Below, piece by piece: positions 1 to 8,569 of a DNA stretch of 43,805 nucleotides. The notes below the pieces were generated by a model that made no database searches, was not told the DNA's origin, and worked only from the letters and a program-made list of their open reading frames with translations. Position 1 is the stretch's first letter, and every line of letters starts with the position of its first letter. Made by a program: the position numbers and the translations under genes. Source of the DNA: an uncultured Prochlorococcus sp. (GTDB lineage Bacteria; Cyanobacteriota; Cyanobacteriia; PCC-6307; Cyanobiaceae); NCBI GenBank assembly GCA_902634515.1, contig CACPKH010000010.1, forward strand, positions 1 to 43,805, read 5' to 3'.

Positions 1-1
1 A

Positions 2-1261
2 AGATGGGGAACAATTGTTTTTATGTTCATCATCCATGCTTTAACAATATTTGCTTTGTTACCTAAATTTTGGAGCTGGCAAGCTTTCAGCGCTTTCCTA
101 ATACTTTATTGGGTTACTGCTTGTCTAGGAGTGACACTTGGTTATCACAGGCTGTTATCACATCGTTCATTTAAAGTACCTAGGTGGCTTGAAAGATTTT
201 TTGCTAAGGTTTTAGGGGCTGAGAAAGCAGCTGTAAGAATGCAGTTTGTCAGTGGAACGCATTCTATTGCTGCTTCAATGTTTGGTGCATTAAGACCAGG
301 AGATAATCTGCTATCAATTACAGGAACACCATATGCAACATTGGAAGAAGTGATTGGAATTAGAGGATCTGGGCAAGGCTCTTTGATCGATTTTGGTATA
401 AACTATGATGAGGTATCAATATTCCAGAAAGGATATTTAGATTTAAATGTTTTAGAAAATGCCTTAAAAAGACCTAGGAAAATGATATTTATTCAAAGAA
501 GTTGTGGCTATACTTGGAGACCTTCTTTATCTATTAATGATATAGAGATTGTATGTCAATGTGTCCATGCAATGCAACCTGATTGTGTTTGTTTTGTGGA
601 TAATTGCTATGGAGAGTTTGTTGAAGCTCAGGAACCTACCCAAGTAGGGGCAGATTTGATGGCAGGTTCTTTATTAAAGAATCCAGGAGGAACGATTGTT
701 CCTGTAGGTGGTTATATAGCAGGAAAAATTGATTTAGTGGAGAAAGCTTGTTGCCGACTTACTTCACCAGGGATAGGTAGTCAGGGAGGATCAAATTTAG
801 ATTTGAATAGATTGATTTTGCAAGGATTATTTCTAGCTCCTCAAATGGTTGCAGAATCTTTGATTGGTGCAGAACTTATTTGTTCAGTTTTTTATAAACT
901 TGGATTTGATGTGAATCCTTTACCAGGTAAAAATCGTAGTGATTTAATTCAATCAGTTTGTTTTGGAACTCCTGAAGCTTTGAAAATAGTTTGCACTGCT
1001 TTTCAACTTTCTTCTCCAGTTGGTTCTTATTTAGAACCAACCCCTTCTGGAATGCCAGGTTATAAAGAAGATTTGATAATGGCAGGAGGAACATTTGTTG
1101 ATGGGAGCACTAGTGAGTTTTCTGCGGATGGACCATTAATTTCTCCTTTTAATCTTTATATACAGGGTGGAACGCATCGCTCTCATATTAAAATTGCTAT
1201 TATTAGGGCTCTTGTTTTGCTTATGCAGGCAGACTTAGTTCATGTCCCTAAGACTTTGTAA
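2..1261 (+). CDS. Chimeric ORF: acyl desaturase N-terminus fused to methionine-gamma-lyase-like PLP protein (5' partial)
   Basis: The reading frame is open to the left edge (R-W-G-T-I-V-F before the ATG at 23), so the true start lies outside the window. Residues 1 to about 60, counted from that ATG, match the start of a membrane acyl-CoA/acyl-lipid delta-9 desaturase: hydrophobic helices, then YHRLLSHRSF, which contains the first histidine box (HX4H). The second and third histidine boxes are absent. From about residue 61 (AKVLGAEKAAVRMQFVSGTH) to the end the protein matches the methionine gamma-lyase/'aluminium resistance' fold-type I PLP family. Its likely PLP lysine is K219 in SLLKNPGG. About 60 N-terminal residues of that family are missing, including a segment that usually helps build the neighbouring subunit's active site. 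The desaturase half cannot be functional, and the PLP half is probably impaired. This is a deletion fusion or an assembly chimera. gcvH follows 21 bases later on the same strand. Confidence 0.85.
   Translation, partial: RWGTIVFMFIIHALTIFALLPKFWSWQAFSAFLILYWVTACLGVTLGYHRLLSHRSFKVPRWLERFFAKVLGAEKAAVRMQFVSGTHSIAASMFGALRPGDNLLSITGTPYATLEEVIGIRGSGQGSLIDFGINYDEVSIFQKGYLDLNVLENALKRPRKMIFIQRSCGYTWRPSLSINDIEIVCQCVHAMQPDCVCFVDNCYGEFVEAQEPTQVGADLMAGSLLKNPGGTIVPVGGYIAGKIDLVEKACCRLTSPGIGSQGGSNLDLNRLILQGLFLAPQMVAESLIGAELICSVFYKLGFDVNPLPGKNRSDLIQSVCFGTPEALKIVCTAFQLSSPVGSYLEPTPSGMPGYKEDLIMAGGTFVDGSTSEFSADGPLISPFNLYIQGGTHRSHIKIAIIRALVLLMQADLVHVPKTL
194..208 (+). other. Junction between the desaturase-like and PLP-enzyme-like parts
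   Basis: The change of homology falls in the codons for R-F-F-A-K. Desaturases of this type read W-L-E-R-F-F-A before continuing toward their second histidine box. The PLP family usually reads R-[VI]-F-A-K/R-V-L-G-A-E at this place. The short shared R-x-F-A stretch, AT-rich at DNA level, would serve as a microhomology for a deletion between two neighbouring genes or for a false overlap in assembly. The position is inferred from family memory, not from an alignment. Confidence 0.6.
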
Positions 1262-1282
1262 ACATTATTTGGCCCCTCATTA

Positions 1283-1672
1283 ATGGCCTTCAACTTTCCC
1301 AAACAATTTCGCTTCGCCGACAGTCATGAATATGCTTCGTTTGAAGGAGAATTAGTTCGTATTGGCATTAGTGCATATGCTGTTGATCAGCTTGGCGACA
1401 TAGTTTTTGTTGATCTTCCAGAAGTAGGAACTTCCTTGAATAGAGGGAATCCTTTTGGCTCAGTTGAGTCAGTGAAAGCAGTTGAGGAAATGTTTTTACC
1501 TATCAGTGGCGAAGTAATAGAAAGAAATGAAACAGTCTTGTCTAACCCTGAGGAATTACAAAACGATCCTCACGGGAAGGGATGGTTATTACTTGTGCGT
1601 CCTCTTGAAAATTCAGAAATTAATGAATTGATGGATTCTGAAGCATATTCAACTAAAATTTCAGCAATTTAA
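1283..1672 (+). CDS. gcvH: Glycine cleavage system H protein
   Basis: GcvH is the lipoyl carrier of the glycine cleavage complex. It receives the aminomethyl group from the P protein and passes it to the T and L proteins. At 129 residues it has the normal family length. The lipoylation site is visible as E-S-V-K-A-V, with K65 the modified lysine, preceded by G-D-I-V-F-V-D-L-P, typical of the family. The ATG start gives the usual N-terminus just before F-A-D-S-H-E-Y. It lies 78 bases upstream of gcvP on the same strand, so the two are probably co-transcribed. gcvT and the L-protein gene are not in the window. In a cyanobacterium the complex recycles photorespiratory glycine and feeds one-carbon metabolism. 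Confidence 0.97.
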   Translation: MAFNFPKQFRFADSHEYASFEGELVRIGISAYAVDQLGDIVFVDLPEVGTSLNRGNPFGSVESVKAVEEMFLPISGEVIERNETVLSNPEELQNDPHGKGWLLLVRPLENSEINELMDSEAYSTKISAI

Positions 1673-1750
1673 AAAATGCATTTATCTAGTTTTAACTTTA
1701 AAAAGTTTTTTCCTATCTAAACTATTTCTTTCAAACTTAAAAAAGATTAG

Positions 1751-4651
1751 ATGAACGAAAAAAAAAAGAATTCTGAAGAGTTTATAGGCCGTCATATTGG
1801 AATTAACCAATTTGATCAAGAGTTAATGCTTAAATCTTTAAATTATAAAGATCTAGATAAATTTATCTCTGATGTAATTCCTAATGAAATTTTTGAAACT
1901 AACCTTTCAAATAAGGATATGCCTCAGGGATGCAATGAGATAGAGGCTTTAGAAGAGTTAAATACAATTGCCCGAAAAAATATTATGAATCGTTCTTTAA
2001 TAGGGCTTGGATACTATGGGACCTCAACACCAATAGTAGTTAAGAGAAATGTTTTAGAAAATCCTTGTTGGTATTCATCATATACTCCATATCAGGCTGA
2101 AATTTCTCAAGGTAGATTAGAAGCATTATTTAATTTTCAAACTTTAATAACTGAACTTACTGGCTTACCTGTTGCTAATGCCTCTTTGTTAGATGAGGGA
2201 ACTGCCGCAGCAGAAGCAATGAGTTTGTCGTTTTCGGCTGCAACAAATAAGAACGCAAGAATTTTTATGGTAGATAAATTGGTTTTTCCTCAAACCTTAG
2301 ATGTTTTAGAGACTAGAGCTAAACCTTTGAATATTGTAGTGAAAGAATTCGATATAAATAAATTAGAGATAAATGATGACGTTTTTGGAATTCTTATACA
2401 AATGCCTGGTTCTAATGGAAGAGTTTGTAATCCATTAAATGCAATTTTAAAGGCTCAAAAAGTAGGAGCTTTAGTTACAGTCGCTATAGACCCATTAGCT
2501 CAAGTTTTGTTGAGACCAGTTGGTGAACTTGGTGCGGATATTGCTATTGGTAGTGCTCAGCGCTTTGGGGTTCCAATGGGATTTGGTGGTCCTCATGCAG
2601 CTTTTTTTGCAACAAAAAAAGTTTTTCAAAGACAAGTTCCTGGAAGGATAGTTGGGCAATCGGTTGATAGGAATAAGAATCAAGCCCTGCGCTTGGCTCT
2701 GCAGACTAGAGAACAACATATTCGAAGGGATAAAGCAACGAGCAATATTTGTACAGCTCAAGTTTTATTAGCTGTAATAGCTTCTTTTTATGCTGTTTTC
2801 TTTGGGCCAGATGGTTTAGAAGAAATAGCTAAAAGAGTTTTGAAATACCGTATGAAACTTGAGCATTATTTAAGGCATTTAGATTATCCAATAGACTCAA
2901 TTAGCAGGTTTGATACTATTGAAGTTTATTGCTCTGAGGCGCCTAATATTCATAAGCTTGCAAAATTAGAATCAATTAACCTGCGGATTTTACCTTTAGG
3001 CTCTTCAATTTCACATGCTGGTGGTTTTGGTATTTCTTTAGATGAATTAACAACTGATAATGAACTTAATATTCTTTATAAAATCCTTGCTAGTGCAAAA
3101 GGTAGATCAAGTAACTTGCCTAAAGATATTGATTTGCAATCTGAGTCTTTTTTGAAAGAAGTACCTCTTCGGCAGAAACCTTGGTTGACTCAAAAGGTAT
3201 TTCATAAATATAGATCTGAAACTGAATTATTAAGGTATATAGAGAAATTGGCAAATAAAGATTTTTCTCTCACTAATGGAATGATTCCTTTAGGTAGTTG
3301 CACTATGAAACTAAATTCGGCAGCTGAATTAGTACCTATTAGTTGGAAAGAATTTGCCTCATTGCATCCATTTATTCCTTCTGAACAGTCATATGGCTAT
3401 AAAAAAATAATTAATGATTTGCAAGATTGGCTTGGATACCTGACTGGTTTTCAAGGTGTTTCTTTACAACCAAACGCAGGATCTCAAGGAGAATATGCTG
3501 GACTTCTTGTTATTCGTGCGTGGCATAAATCCAGAGGTGAAGGCAATAGGAATATTTGTTTAATTCCTACTAGTGCTCATGGTACAAATCCAGCTAGTGC
3601 AGTTATGGCTGGTTTCAAAGTAGTAACTGTTAATTGTGATAGTCACGGTAATATCGACATTCATGATTTAAAGAAAAAAGTTGAAAATCATTCTGCAGAA
3701 TTAGCAGCTTTCATGGTCACTTATCCATCAACTCATGGTGTATTTGAACCTAATATTTCTCAGATTGCTTCGTTCGTTCATGAACATGGCGGACAAGTTT
3801 ATTTGGATGGTGCAAATTTAAATGCTCAGGTTGGTCTGTGTAGACCTGGAATGTATGGAGCTGATGTATGTCATTTAAACTTGCATAAAACTTTTTGCAT
3901 TCCTCATGGGGGAGGAGGCCCTGGAGTAGGACCAATTGCCGTCGCTAAACATTTAGTCCCTTATTTACCGGGTCATTGTTTTGAAAATTCTAAAGAAATT
4001 GATCAAATAGGTTCAATTGCATCTGCCCCATTTGGAAGTGCAAGTATTTTGCCTATTAGTTGGATGTATATACGAATGATGGGTTTGCAGGGTTTACGCA
4101 AGGCAAGCTCTATAGCAATTTTGTCTGCAAATTATATTGCGCATCGTCTTAATGATTTTTATCCAGTTTTATTTAAAGGATTAAATCAAAAAGTAGCTCA
4201 TGAGTGCATTTTGGATTTAAGACAAATAAAAACAAAGACAGGTATTGAAGTTGATGATATTGCAAAGAGACTTATGGATTATGGATTTCATGCCCCTACA
4301 GTAAGTTGGCCAGTGGCTGGCACACTAATGGTAGAACCTACAGAGAGTGAAAGTCTTTTAGAATTGGATCGTTTTTGCGATGCCATGATTTCTATATGGC
4401 ATGAAATACATGCTATTGAATTGGGTGAGGTTGATAAATCTAATAATCTTTTGAAAAATGCTCCTCATACTTTAGAGATGATTACTACAGATAGTTGGGA
4501 AAGACCATATTCTCGCCATCAAGCAGCATTTCCATTAGTAGATCAGATTGAAAACAAGTTTTGGCCTGCAGTTGCAAGAATAGATAATGCTTTTGGCGAT
4601 AGAAATTTAGTTTGCACTTGCGATCCAATAGAGGAATATGTTCGTGATTAG
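1751..4651 (+). CDS. gcvP: Glycine dehydrogenase (decarboxylating), P protein
   Basis: GcvP is the PLP-dependent decarboxylase of the glycine cleavage complex. It releases CO2 from glycine and loads the aminomethyl group onto GcvH. At 966 residues it is the long, undivided form typical of cyanobacteria and Proteobacteria. The N-terminal half begins F-I-G-R-H-I-G. The C-terminal half carries the PLP site [15 protein letters not shown], with K713 the expected Schiff-base lysine. The start is poor in ribosome-binding signal. Codons 3-6 contain ten consecutive A bases (1758-1767), an unusually slippery tract at the start of a long essential-type gene. It is downstream of gcvH and probably shares its transcript. 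No glycine riboswitch is recognisable in the 78-base gap. Confidence 0.97.
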   Translation: MNEKKKNSEEFIGRHIGINQFDQELMLKSLNYKDLDKFISDVIPNEIFETNLSNKDMPQGCNEIEALEELNTIARKNIMNRSLIGLGYYGTSTPIVVKRNVLENPCWYSSYTPYQAEISQGRLEALFNFQTLITELTGLPVANASLLDEGTAAAEAMSLSFSAATNKNARIFMVDKLVFPQTLDVLETRAKPLNIVVKEFDINKLEINDDVFGILIQMPGSNGRVCNPLNAILKAQKVGALVTVAIDPLAQVLLRPVGELGADIAIGSAQRFGVPMGFGGPHAAFFATKKVFQRQVPGRIVGQSVDRNKNQALRLALQTREQHIRRDKATSNICTAQVLLAVIASFYAVFFGPDGLEEIAKRVLKYRMKLEHYLRHLDYPIDSISRFDTIEVYCSEAPNIHKLAKLESINLRILPLGSSISHAGGFGISLDELTTDNELNILYKILASAKGRSSNLPKDIDLQSESFLKEVPLRQKPWLTQKVFHKYRSETELLRYIEKLANKDFSLTNGMIPLGSCTMKLNSAAELVPISWKEFASLHPFIPSEQSYGYKKIINDLQDWLGYLTGFQGVSLQPNAGSQGEYAGLLVIRAWHKSRGEGNRNICLIPTSAHGTNPASAVMAGFKVVTVNCDSHGNIDIHDLKKKVENHSAELAAFMVTYPSTHGVFEPNISQIASFVHEHGGQVYLDGANLNAQVGLCRPGMYGADVCHLNLHKTFCIPHGGGGPGVGPIAVAKHLVPYLPGHCFENSKEIDQIGSIASAPFGSASILPISWMYIRMMGLQGLRKASSIAILSANYIAHRLNDFYPVLFKGLNQKVAHECILDLRQIKTKTGIEVDDIAKRLMDYGFHAPTVSWPVAGTLMVEPTESESLLELDRFCDAMISIWHEIHAIELGEVDKSNNLLKNAPHTLEMITTDSWERPYSRHQAAFPLVDQIENKFWPAVARIDNAFGDRNLVCTCDPIEEYVRD

Positions 4652-4727
4652 TTGTGTCTTCCTACTAGCGTGTTTCCGATTTAATAGTTAAGTTTTCAGC
4701 GAATACCATTTTTTGGTTTTAACTTGC

Positions 4728-4760
4728 TGCATTAATTAATCAAAGCATTTTTTTAATGCA
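4728..4760. repeat. Perfect 8-bp inverted repeat upstream of the small hypothetical gene
   Basis: The arms TGCATTAA (4728-4735) and TTAATGCA (4753-4760) are exact reverse complements separated by 17 bases. The second arm directly abuts an in-frame GTG (4761) and lies 24 bases before the preferred ATG of the next gene. It could be an operator-like dyad or a 5'-leader hairpin. There is no T tract of the sort expected for a terminator of gcvP. Function is unproven. Confidence 0.4.
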
Positions 4761-4784
4761 GTGTTTCACATCGCTTGGGGAAAG

Positions 4785-5045
4785 ATGTTGAAAGACATTT
4801 CTGGGACAAAATCATCGGATTTAATTGCCAAAGAAGAGGTCAGCTTACCTTTTGATTCCAATACTATTGATTCTGCTCTTAGTAAGGGTAAGTTGCTTCA
4901 AGTTGATGGTACGAATGTGTTAAGAGTGCCTTTTGGAGTTAGACAACCTAGAAGGAAGAGACCAAATAGGCCAGAAAGATGGGCAACTTTAGTCTTACCT
5001 TTTCAACCTCTGGGATCACCAACTCCTCCTCCTCAGGCAGCTTGA
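4785..5045 (+). CDS. Small hypothetical protein with basic Pro/Arg-rich C-terminal half
   Basis: I do not recognise a named family. From the ATG the product has 86 residues. The N-terminal half is acidic to neutral, followed by a basic core V-R-Q-P-R-R-K-R-P-N-R-P-E-R-W and a proline-rich tail ending P-P-P-Q-A-A. There are no cysteines, no signal peptide and no membrane helix. The basic core could bind nucleic acid, but that is a guess. The ATG at 4785 is preferred because GGGGAAAG lies just before it; an in-frame GTG at 4761 would add eight residues. Codon use resembles the neighbours. Its end faces sqdX with a 4-base gap, and both stop codons sit in one inverted repeat. Confidence 0.7.
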   Translation: MLKDISGTKSSDLIAKEEVSLPFDSNTIDSALSKGKLLQVDGTNVLRVPFGVRQPRRKRPNRPERWATLVLPFQPLGSPTPPPQAA

Positions 5046-5058
5046 GTATCTAAGCTGC
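5037..5058. terminator. Palindrome spanning both stop codons of the hypothetical gene and sqdX
   Basis: GCAGCTT (5037-5043) pairs with AAGCTGC (5052-5058) around an 8-base loop. The + arm encodes Ala-Ala and begins the stop of the small gene. The - arm encodes Ala-Ala and begins the stop of sqdX. It is a plausible bidirectional 3'-end hairpin, though there is no clear T tract. Confidence 0.45.
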
Positions 5059-6201
5059 AACGTTTGAAGATTGTTCTTTAGTCAGTATTTCGCGATAAAA
5101 AGCTCTTAATTGTTCAGTAGCACTAGCCCAACCCCATTTCTCGGCCTCTATTCTTGCTGCATTTCTCATTGATTGACGCTCTATTTCGTTACCTAGAAGT
5201 TTTTTTGTTGCATTGATTAAGCTTTTGGCCCCTTCATCTTCCCCTTCAGGTTCATAAAGGCATCCATTTATTCCGTCATCAATAATATCTGGTATTCCAC
5301 CCTTATTTGCTCCAACAACGGGGCATCCTGCTGCCATTGCTTCGAGGAGTACAAGCCCTAGGGTCTCGGTACTTGAAGGAAATAGAAATGCATCACCGGA
5401 AGCATATGCACTAGCCAGTTCTTCTCCTGAAAGATATCCAACAAAAGTAGTAGCAGTATTTTCAAAGATTTTCTCAAGTTGTTGCCTATATGGACCATCT
5501 CCAACAAGAGCAAGTCTTGTATTAGGCAAAGCTTCTAGGACAGGCTTTATTCGTTCAATTTGTTTCTCTGCTGAAAGTCTTCCAACATAAATTAATACTG
5601 AACCTTGATCATCAAATGTTCCTAGTAATTTTTTTCTCATTGCATCTTTTCTTAAGTCAGGCCTAAAACTTTCAGTGTCTACTCCTCTTTGCCACAATGC
5701 AGTATTTTGTATGCCTTTTTCGCTTAGTTCTCTAACCATTGCAGTTGAAGTACAAAGATTTAAAGTGGCTTGGTTATGAGCAGCTTTTAATAATTCCCAT
5801 AGAAGTGGCTCCAGCATGCCCATTCCATAATGTTCCAGATATTTAGGCAAATGTGTGTGATAGCTAGCCACTAAGGGAATGCCATTGGTTTTTGCAAGCC
5901 AAATTCCACCTAGGCCAAGAACAGCAGGATTTACAACATGAATCAAATCAGGTTTGAATTTCTCTAGCGTCTCTGAAACTGCTGGACCTGGAAGACCAAG
6001 CTTTAATTCAGGATAAAGAGGTAAAGGCATTGCTGGAACGCCAACAACGGTTGCTCCCATATATTCAGAAGGGCAACCTTCTGGACAAAAGACAACAACT
6101 TCATCACCCGCCTTAGTAAGATTTTCTACTGTTTTGGTAAGCCGAGTAACTATTCCATCTACTTTTGGAAGAAAAGTTTCGGTAAAAAAAGCAATCTTCA
6201 C
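5050..6201 (-). CDS. sqdX: Sulfoquinovosyltransferase (SQDG synthase, GT4 family)
   Basis: SqdX transfers sulfoquinovose from UDP-sulfoquinovose to diacylglycerol, the last step in making the sulfolipid SQDG of thylakoid membranes. The 383-residue protein is a GT-B fold, family 4 glycosyltransferase. The N-terminal acceptor domain begins M-K-I-A-F-F-T-E-T-F-L-P and includes S-Y-H-T-H-L-P-K-Y. The C-terminal nucleotide-sugar domain has Y-V-G-R-L-S-A-E-K and the EX7E motif from E279 to E287 in S-T-E-T-L-G-L-V-L-L-E. It follows sqdB on the same strand with a 36-base gap, so the two sulfolipid genes are almost certainly an operon. The neighbour separates it from generic GT4 enzymes. Confidence 0.95.
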   Translation of the reverse strand: MKIAFFTETFLPKVDGIVTRLTKTVENLTKAGDEVVVFCPEGCPSEYMGATVVGVPAMPLPLYPELKLGLPGPAVSETLEKFKPDLIHVVNPAVLGLGGIWLAKTNGIPLVASYHTHLPKYLEHYGMGMLEPLLWELLKAAHNQATLNLCTSTAMVRELSEKGIQNTALWQRGVDTESFRPDLRKDAMRKKLLGTFDDQGSVLIYVGRLSAEKQIERIKPVLEALPNTRLALVGDGPYRQQLEKIFENTATTFVGYLSGEELASAYASGDAFLFPSSTETLGLVLLEAMAAGCPVVGANKGGIPDIIDDGINGCLYEPEGEDEGAKSLINATKKLLGNEIERQSMRNAARIEAEKWGWASATEQLRAFYREILTKEQSSNVAA

Positions 6202-6237
6202 TGGATTTAAGCAATCATTAGATGAGCGGGATAGAGC

Positions 6238-7428
6238 CTAATTTTTAATGGCTTTTGCTTGTGTCGAAGTCCATGCCGATATACATGGAATACGCTTTTT
6301 ATCACATCTATTTGACCATCGACGTGCAACATCAACAACTTCTGTTAATAGCCCATCATCTAGGGTTGTAGGTTTAAGACCTAGCTCAATAAAGCAACGA
6401 TTGTCAACAATAAGATCATTTTCGACAGCTTCGTTACGAGGGTTGGGCAAATAATTAATTTCTGCGCCAGTTAAAGAAGCAACTTTTTTGGCTAATTCTC
6501 CTACTTGATGACTTTCTGTCATTTGATTGAAGATTTTTACTCGTTCGCCTTGTGAAGGTGGGTTTTCTAATGCAAGCTGAACACATTTTACAGAATCACG
6601 AATATGAATAAATGCTCTGGTTTGCCCTCCAGTTCCATGAACAGTCAATGGGTATTGAATTGCTGCTTGCATTAAAAATCTATTTAGGACGGTTCCATAG
6701 TCGCCGTCATAATCAAATCTATTAGTTAGGCGAGGGTCTTTTAAGGTTGCTTCAGTGTTAGTCCCCCAAACAATCCCTTGATGAAGGTCTGTGATTCTTA
6801 TACGGTCGTTTTTGTTGTAATAGAGGAAAAGTAGTTGATCTAGAGTTTTCGTCATGTGATAGACGCTTCCAGGGCTTGCTGGATGAAGAATTTCTTCTTC
6901 AAATCGAGTTCCATCTGGCTGGGGTACTTCAACTTTTAGATAGCCTTCTGGAATTGTTGCCCCTCGATGAGAACCATATCCATATACTCCCATTGTTCCT
7001 AAATGGACAATATGAATATCTAGGCCTGATTCAACAATTGCTGCTAAAAGATTGTGCGTCCCATTTACATTGTTATCAACTGTATATCTCTTTGTAGAGC
7101 TGCTTTTCATTGAATATGGAGCTGCTCTTTGTTCTGCAAAATGAACAATTGAATCAGGTTTCTCTTCAATCAATAGTTCAACCAATCTTTGATATTCCTT
7201 GGAAACATCAAGATTAATAAATTTCATTGGTTTACCACCAACCTCATCCCAAGCCTTTAATCTTTCCCCAATTGATGTAATTGGAGTTAAAGATTCAACT
7301 TCGAGATCAATATCAATTTTGCGGCGGCTTAGATTGTCAATGATGACAACATCATGACCATTGTCGGCCAAATTGACTGAACAGGGCCAGCCACAAAAGC
7401 CATCACCACCAAGAACAAAAACTTTCAC
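6238..7428 (-). CDS. sqdB: UDP-sulfoquinovose synthase
   Basis: SqdB converts UDP-glucose and sulfite into UDP-sulfoquinovose, the donor used by SqdX. The 396-residue protein is an extended short-chain dehydrogenase. The NAD-binding glycine motif G-G-D-G-F-C-G-W lies at residues 7-14. The catalytic triad is visible as T145 (H-L-G-T-M-G), Y190 and K194 (V-Y-H-M-T-K). The characteristic R-R-K-I-D near residue 37 is also present, as in SQD1/SqdB proteins. Length and motifs match the family closely. The gene heads a short minus-strand cluster with sqdX downstream and a small Psb34-like gene 60 bases upstream. SQDG can replace phosphatidylglycerol, which saves phosphate in oligotrophic water. Confidence 0.97.
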   Translation of the reverse strand: MKVFVLGGDGFCGWPCSVNLADNGHDVVIIDNLSRRKIDIDLEVESLTPITSIGERLKAWDEVGGKPMKFINLDVSKEYQRLVELLIEEKPDSIVHFAEQRAAPYSMKSSSTKRYTVDNNVNGTHNLLAAIVESGLDIHIVHLGTMGVYGYGSHRGATIPEGYLKVEVPQPDGTRFEEEILHPASPGSVYHMTKTLDQLLFLYYNKNDRIRITDLHQGIVWGTNTEATLKDPRLTNRFDYDGDYGTVLNRFLMQAAIQYPLTVHGTGGQTRAFIHIRDSVKCVQLALENPPSQGERVKIFNQMTESHQVGELAKKVASLTGAEINYLPNPRNEAVENDLIVDNRCFIELGLKPTTLDDGLLTEVVDVARRWSNRCDKKRIPCISAWTSTQAKAIKN

Positions 7429-7488
7429 CCAAAACTCCCGCAGGAAAGATCAAGACACCCACAATAGTGAAAGCTACTACAAGGGGTT

Positions 7489-7656
7489 TCACTTAGTGCT
7501 CAAATACCATCCAAAAACACTAATTAAAATGATTGGTAACCCAAGTAATAATAGCCGAGAAAGCCTATTAATACTGGGGTTCTCATCAATTATCTGAATC
7601 TCAGGTTCTTTTGCAAATACATTAAGACGGCCTCCACTTTCTTCTGTAACTGTCAT
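7489..7656 (-). CDS. Psb34/ssl1498-like one-helix membrane protein
   Basis: This 55-residue ORF starts M-T-V-T-E-E-S-G-G-R-L-N-V-F-A-K-E-P. That N-terminus is typical of the small cyanobacterial ssl1498 family, called Psb34, a HLIP-like protein that binds photosystem II assembly intermediates. A single hydrophobic helix follows (about residues 34-51, R-L-L-L-L-G-L-P-I-I-L-I-S-V-F-G), then a short polar tail ending S-T-K. The C-terminal helix lacks an obvious chlorophyll-binding ExxNxR motif, so it is not a classical HLIP. It lies upstream of sqdB on the same strand and may share its transcript. The family name rests on motif memory; the existence of the gene is supported by start, length, helix and position between genes. 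Confidence 0.72.
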   Translation of the reverse strand: MTVTEESGGRLNVFAKEPEIQIIDENPSINRLSRLLLLGLPIILISVFGWYLSTK

Positions 7657-7692
7657 TTAATTTGATCATCTTGGGTAAGAATATGGGAATAA

Positions 7693-7710
7693 AAGCATTT
7701 TTTTTTGCTT
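7693..7710 (-). terminator. Weak hairpin with T tract downstream of thiG
   Basis: On the minus strand a 5-bp stem AAGCA/TGCTT encloses an A8 loop and is followed by TTTTATT. It lies about 35 bases past the thiG stop. The stem is short and AT-rich, so it is only a possible intrinsic terminator. Confidence 0.3.
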
Positions 7711-7745
7711 CTCTTAGCTGTCTTGGTTGAAATGAATTTATTTCT

Positions 7746-8546
7746 TCATTTAATAATTCCAGTCATGGGAGAACTAGGAATTGCTTGAGATTTTTCAATT
7801 AAACGCCCAGCTAAGAATGATTTTCTACCTGCACTAACTGCATTGTGCATTGCTTCAGCCATTAAAGGAGGATCGTTGGCTAATGCAATAGCACTATTGA
7901 TCAGTACAGCATCAGCACCTATTTCCATTGCTTGAGCAGCATGGCTTGGTACTCCAATTCCTGCATCAACAATTACAGGTATTTGAGAATTCTCGATAAT
8001 AATTTCAATATTGGCTTTATTGCGAAGCCCTTGTGCGGAGCCGATTGGTGATCCTAATGGCATAACTGTGGAACATCCAATTTCTTCTAATCTTTTAGCT
8101 AGTAATGGATCTGCGTTTATGTATGGGAGCACCTCAAAGTCTTCTTTAATAAGCTTTTCTGCGGCTTTTAGTGTTTCAAAGGGGTCTGGTAATAAATAGT
8201 TTTTATCAGGTATAACTTCTAGTTTGATAAAATTATTATCTTCTTGTCCAGAAATTTTTGCCAGCTCTCTTCCTAAACGAGCTATACGTATTGACTCATC
8301 AGCATTTTCACAACCGGCAGTATTAGGAAGCATCCAATATTTTTGCCAATTAATGGCTTCCATTAGCCCTTGGTGAGAAGATTCAAATGACTTGATTCTT
8401 CTAACTGCGACAGTAATAATTTCGCAATTAGAATTAATCAAACTTTTATTCATTTGATTTATATCCTGATATTTACCAGTACCTATAAGCAGTCTGCTTT
8501 TAAAAATTTTCTTACCTATTTTTAAAGACATTTTATTTAGTTGCAT
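7746..8546 (-). CDS. thiG: Thiazole synthase
   Basis: ThiG builds the thiazole phosphate half of thiamine from deoxyxylulose 5-phosphate, dehydroglycine or iminoglycine, and the sulfur carrier ThiS thiocarboxylate. The 266-residue TIM-barrel protein shows family motifs: [10 protein letters not shown] near the start, L-P-N-T-A-G-C, the strand F-I-K-L-E-V-I carrying the likely catalytic lysine, L-L-P-D-P, and the phosphate site M-P-L-G-S-P-I-G-S. The C-terminal half has [11 protein letters not shown] and [10 protein letters not shown]. Other thiamine genes are not adjacent, and no TPP riboswitch is recognisable upstream. The TPR protein gene ends 23 bases before its start, so the two may be co-transcribed. 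Confidence 0.96.
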   Translation of the reverse strand: MQLNKMSLKIGKKIFKSRLLIGTGKYQDINQMNKSLINSNCEIITVAVRRIKSFESSHQGLMEAINWQKYWMLPNTAGCENADESIRIARLGRELAKISGQEDNNFIKLEVIPDKNYLLPDPFETLKAAEKLIKEDFEVLPYINADPLLAKRLEEIGCSTVMPLGSPIGSAQGLRNKANIEIIIENSQIPVIVDAGIGVPSHAAQAMEIGADAVLINSAIALANDPPLMAEAMHNAVSAGRKSFLAGRLIEKSQAIPSSPMTGIIK

Positions 8547-8569
8547 TTAATTTAGTAGTTTGGTTGAAA

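Noticed and set aside
1673-1750. Possible glycine riboswitch or gcvH terminator upstream of gcvP
   Set aside because: The gap is short and AT-only. It has an AACTTT/AAAGTT stem with almost no loop but none of the conserved riboswitch core.
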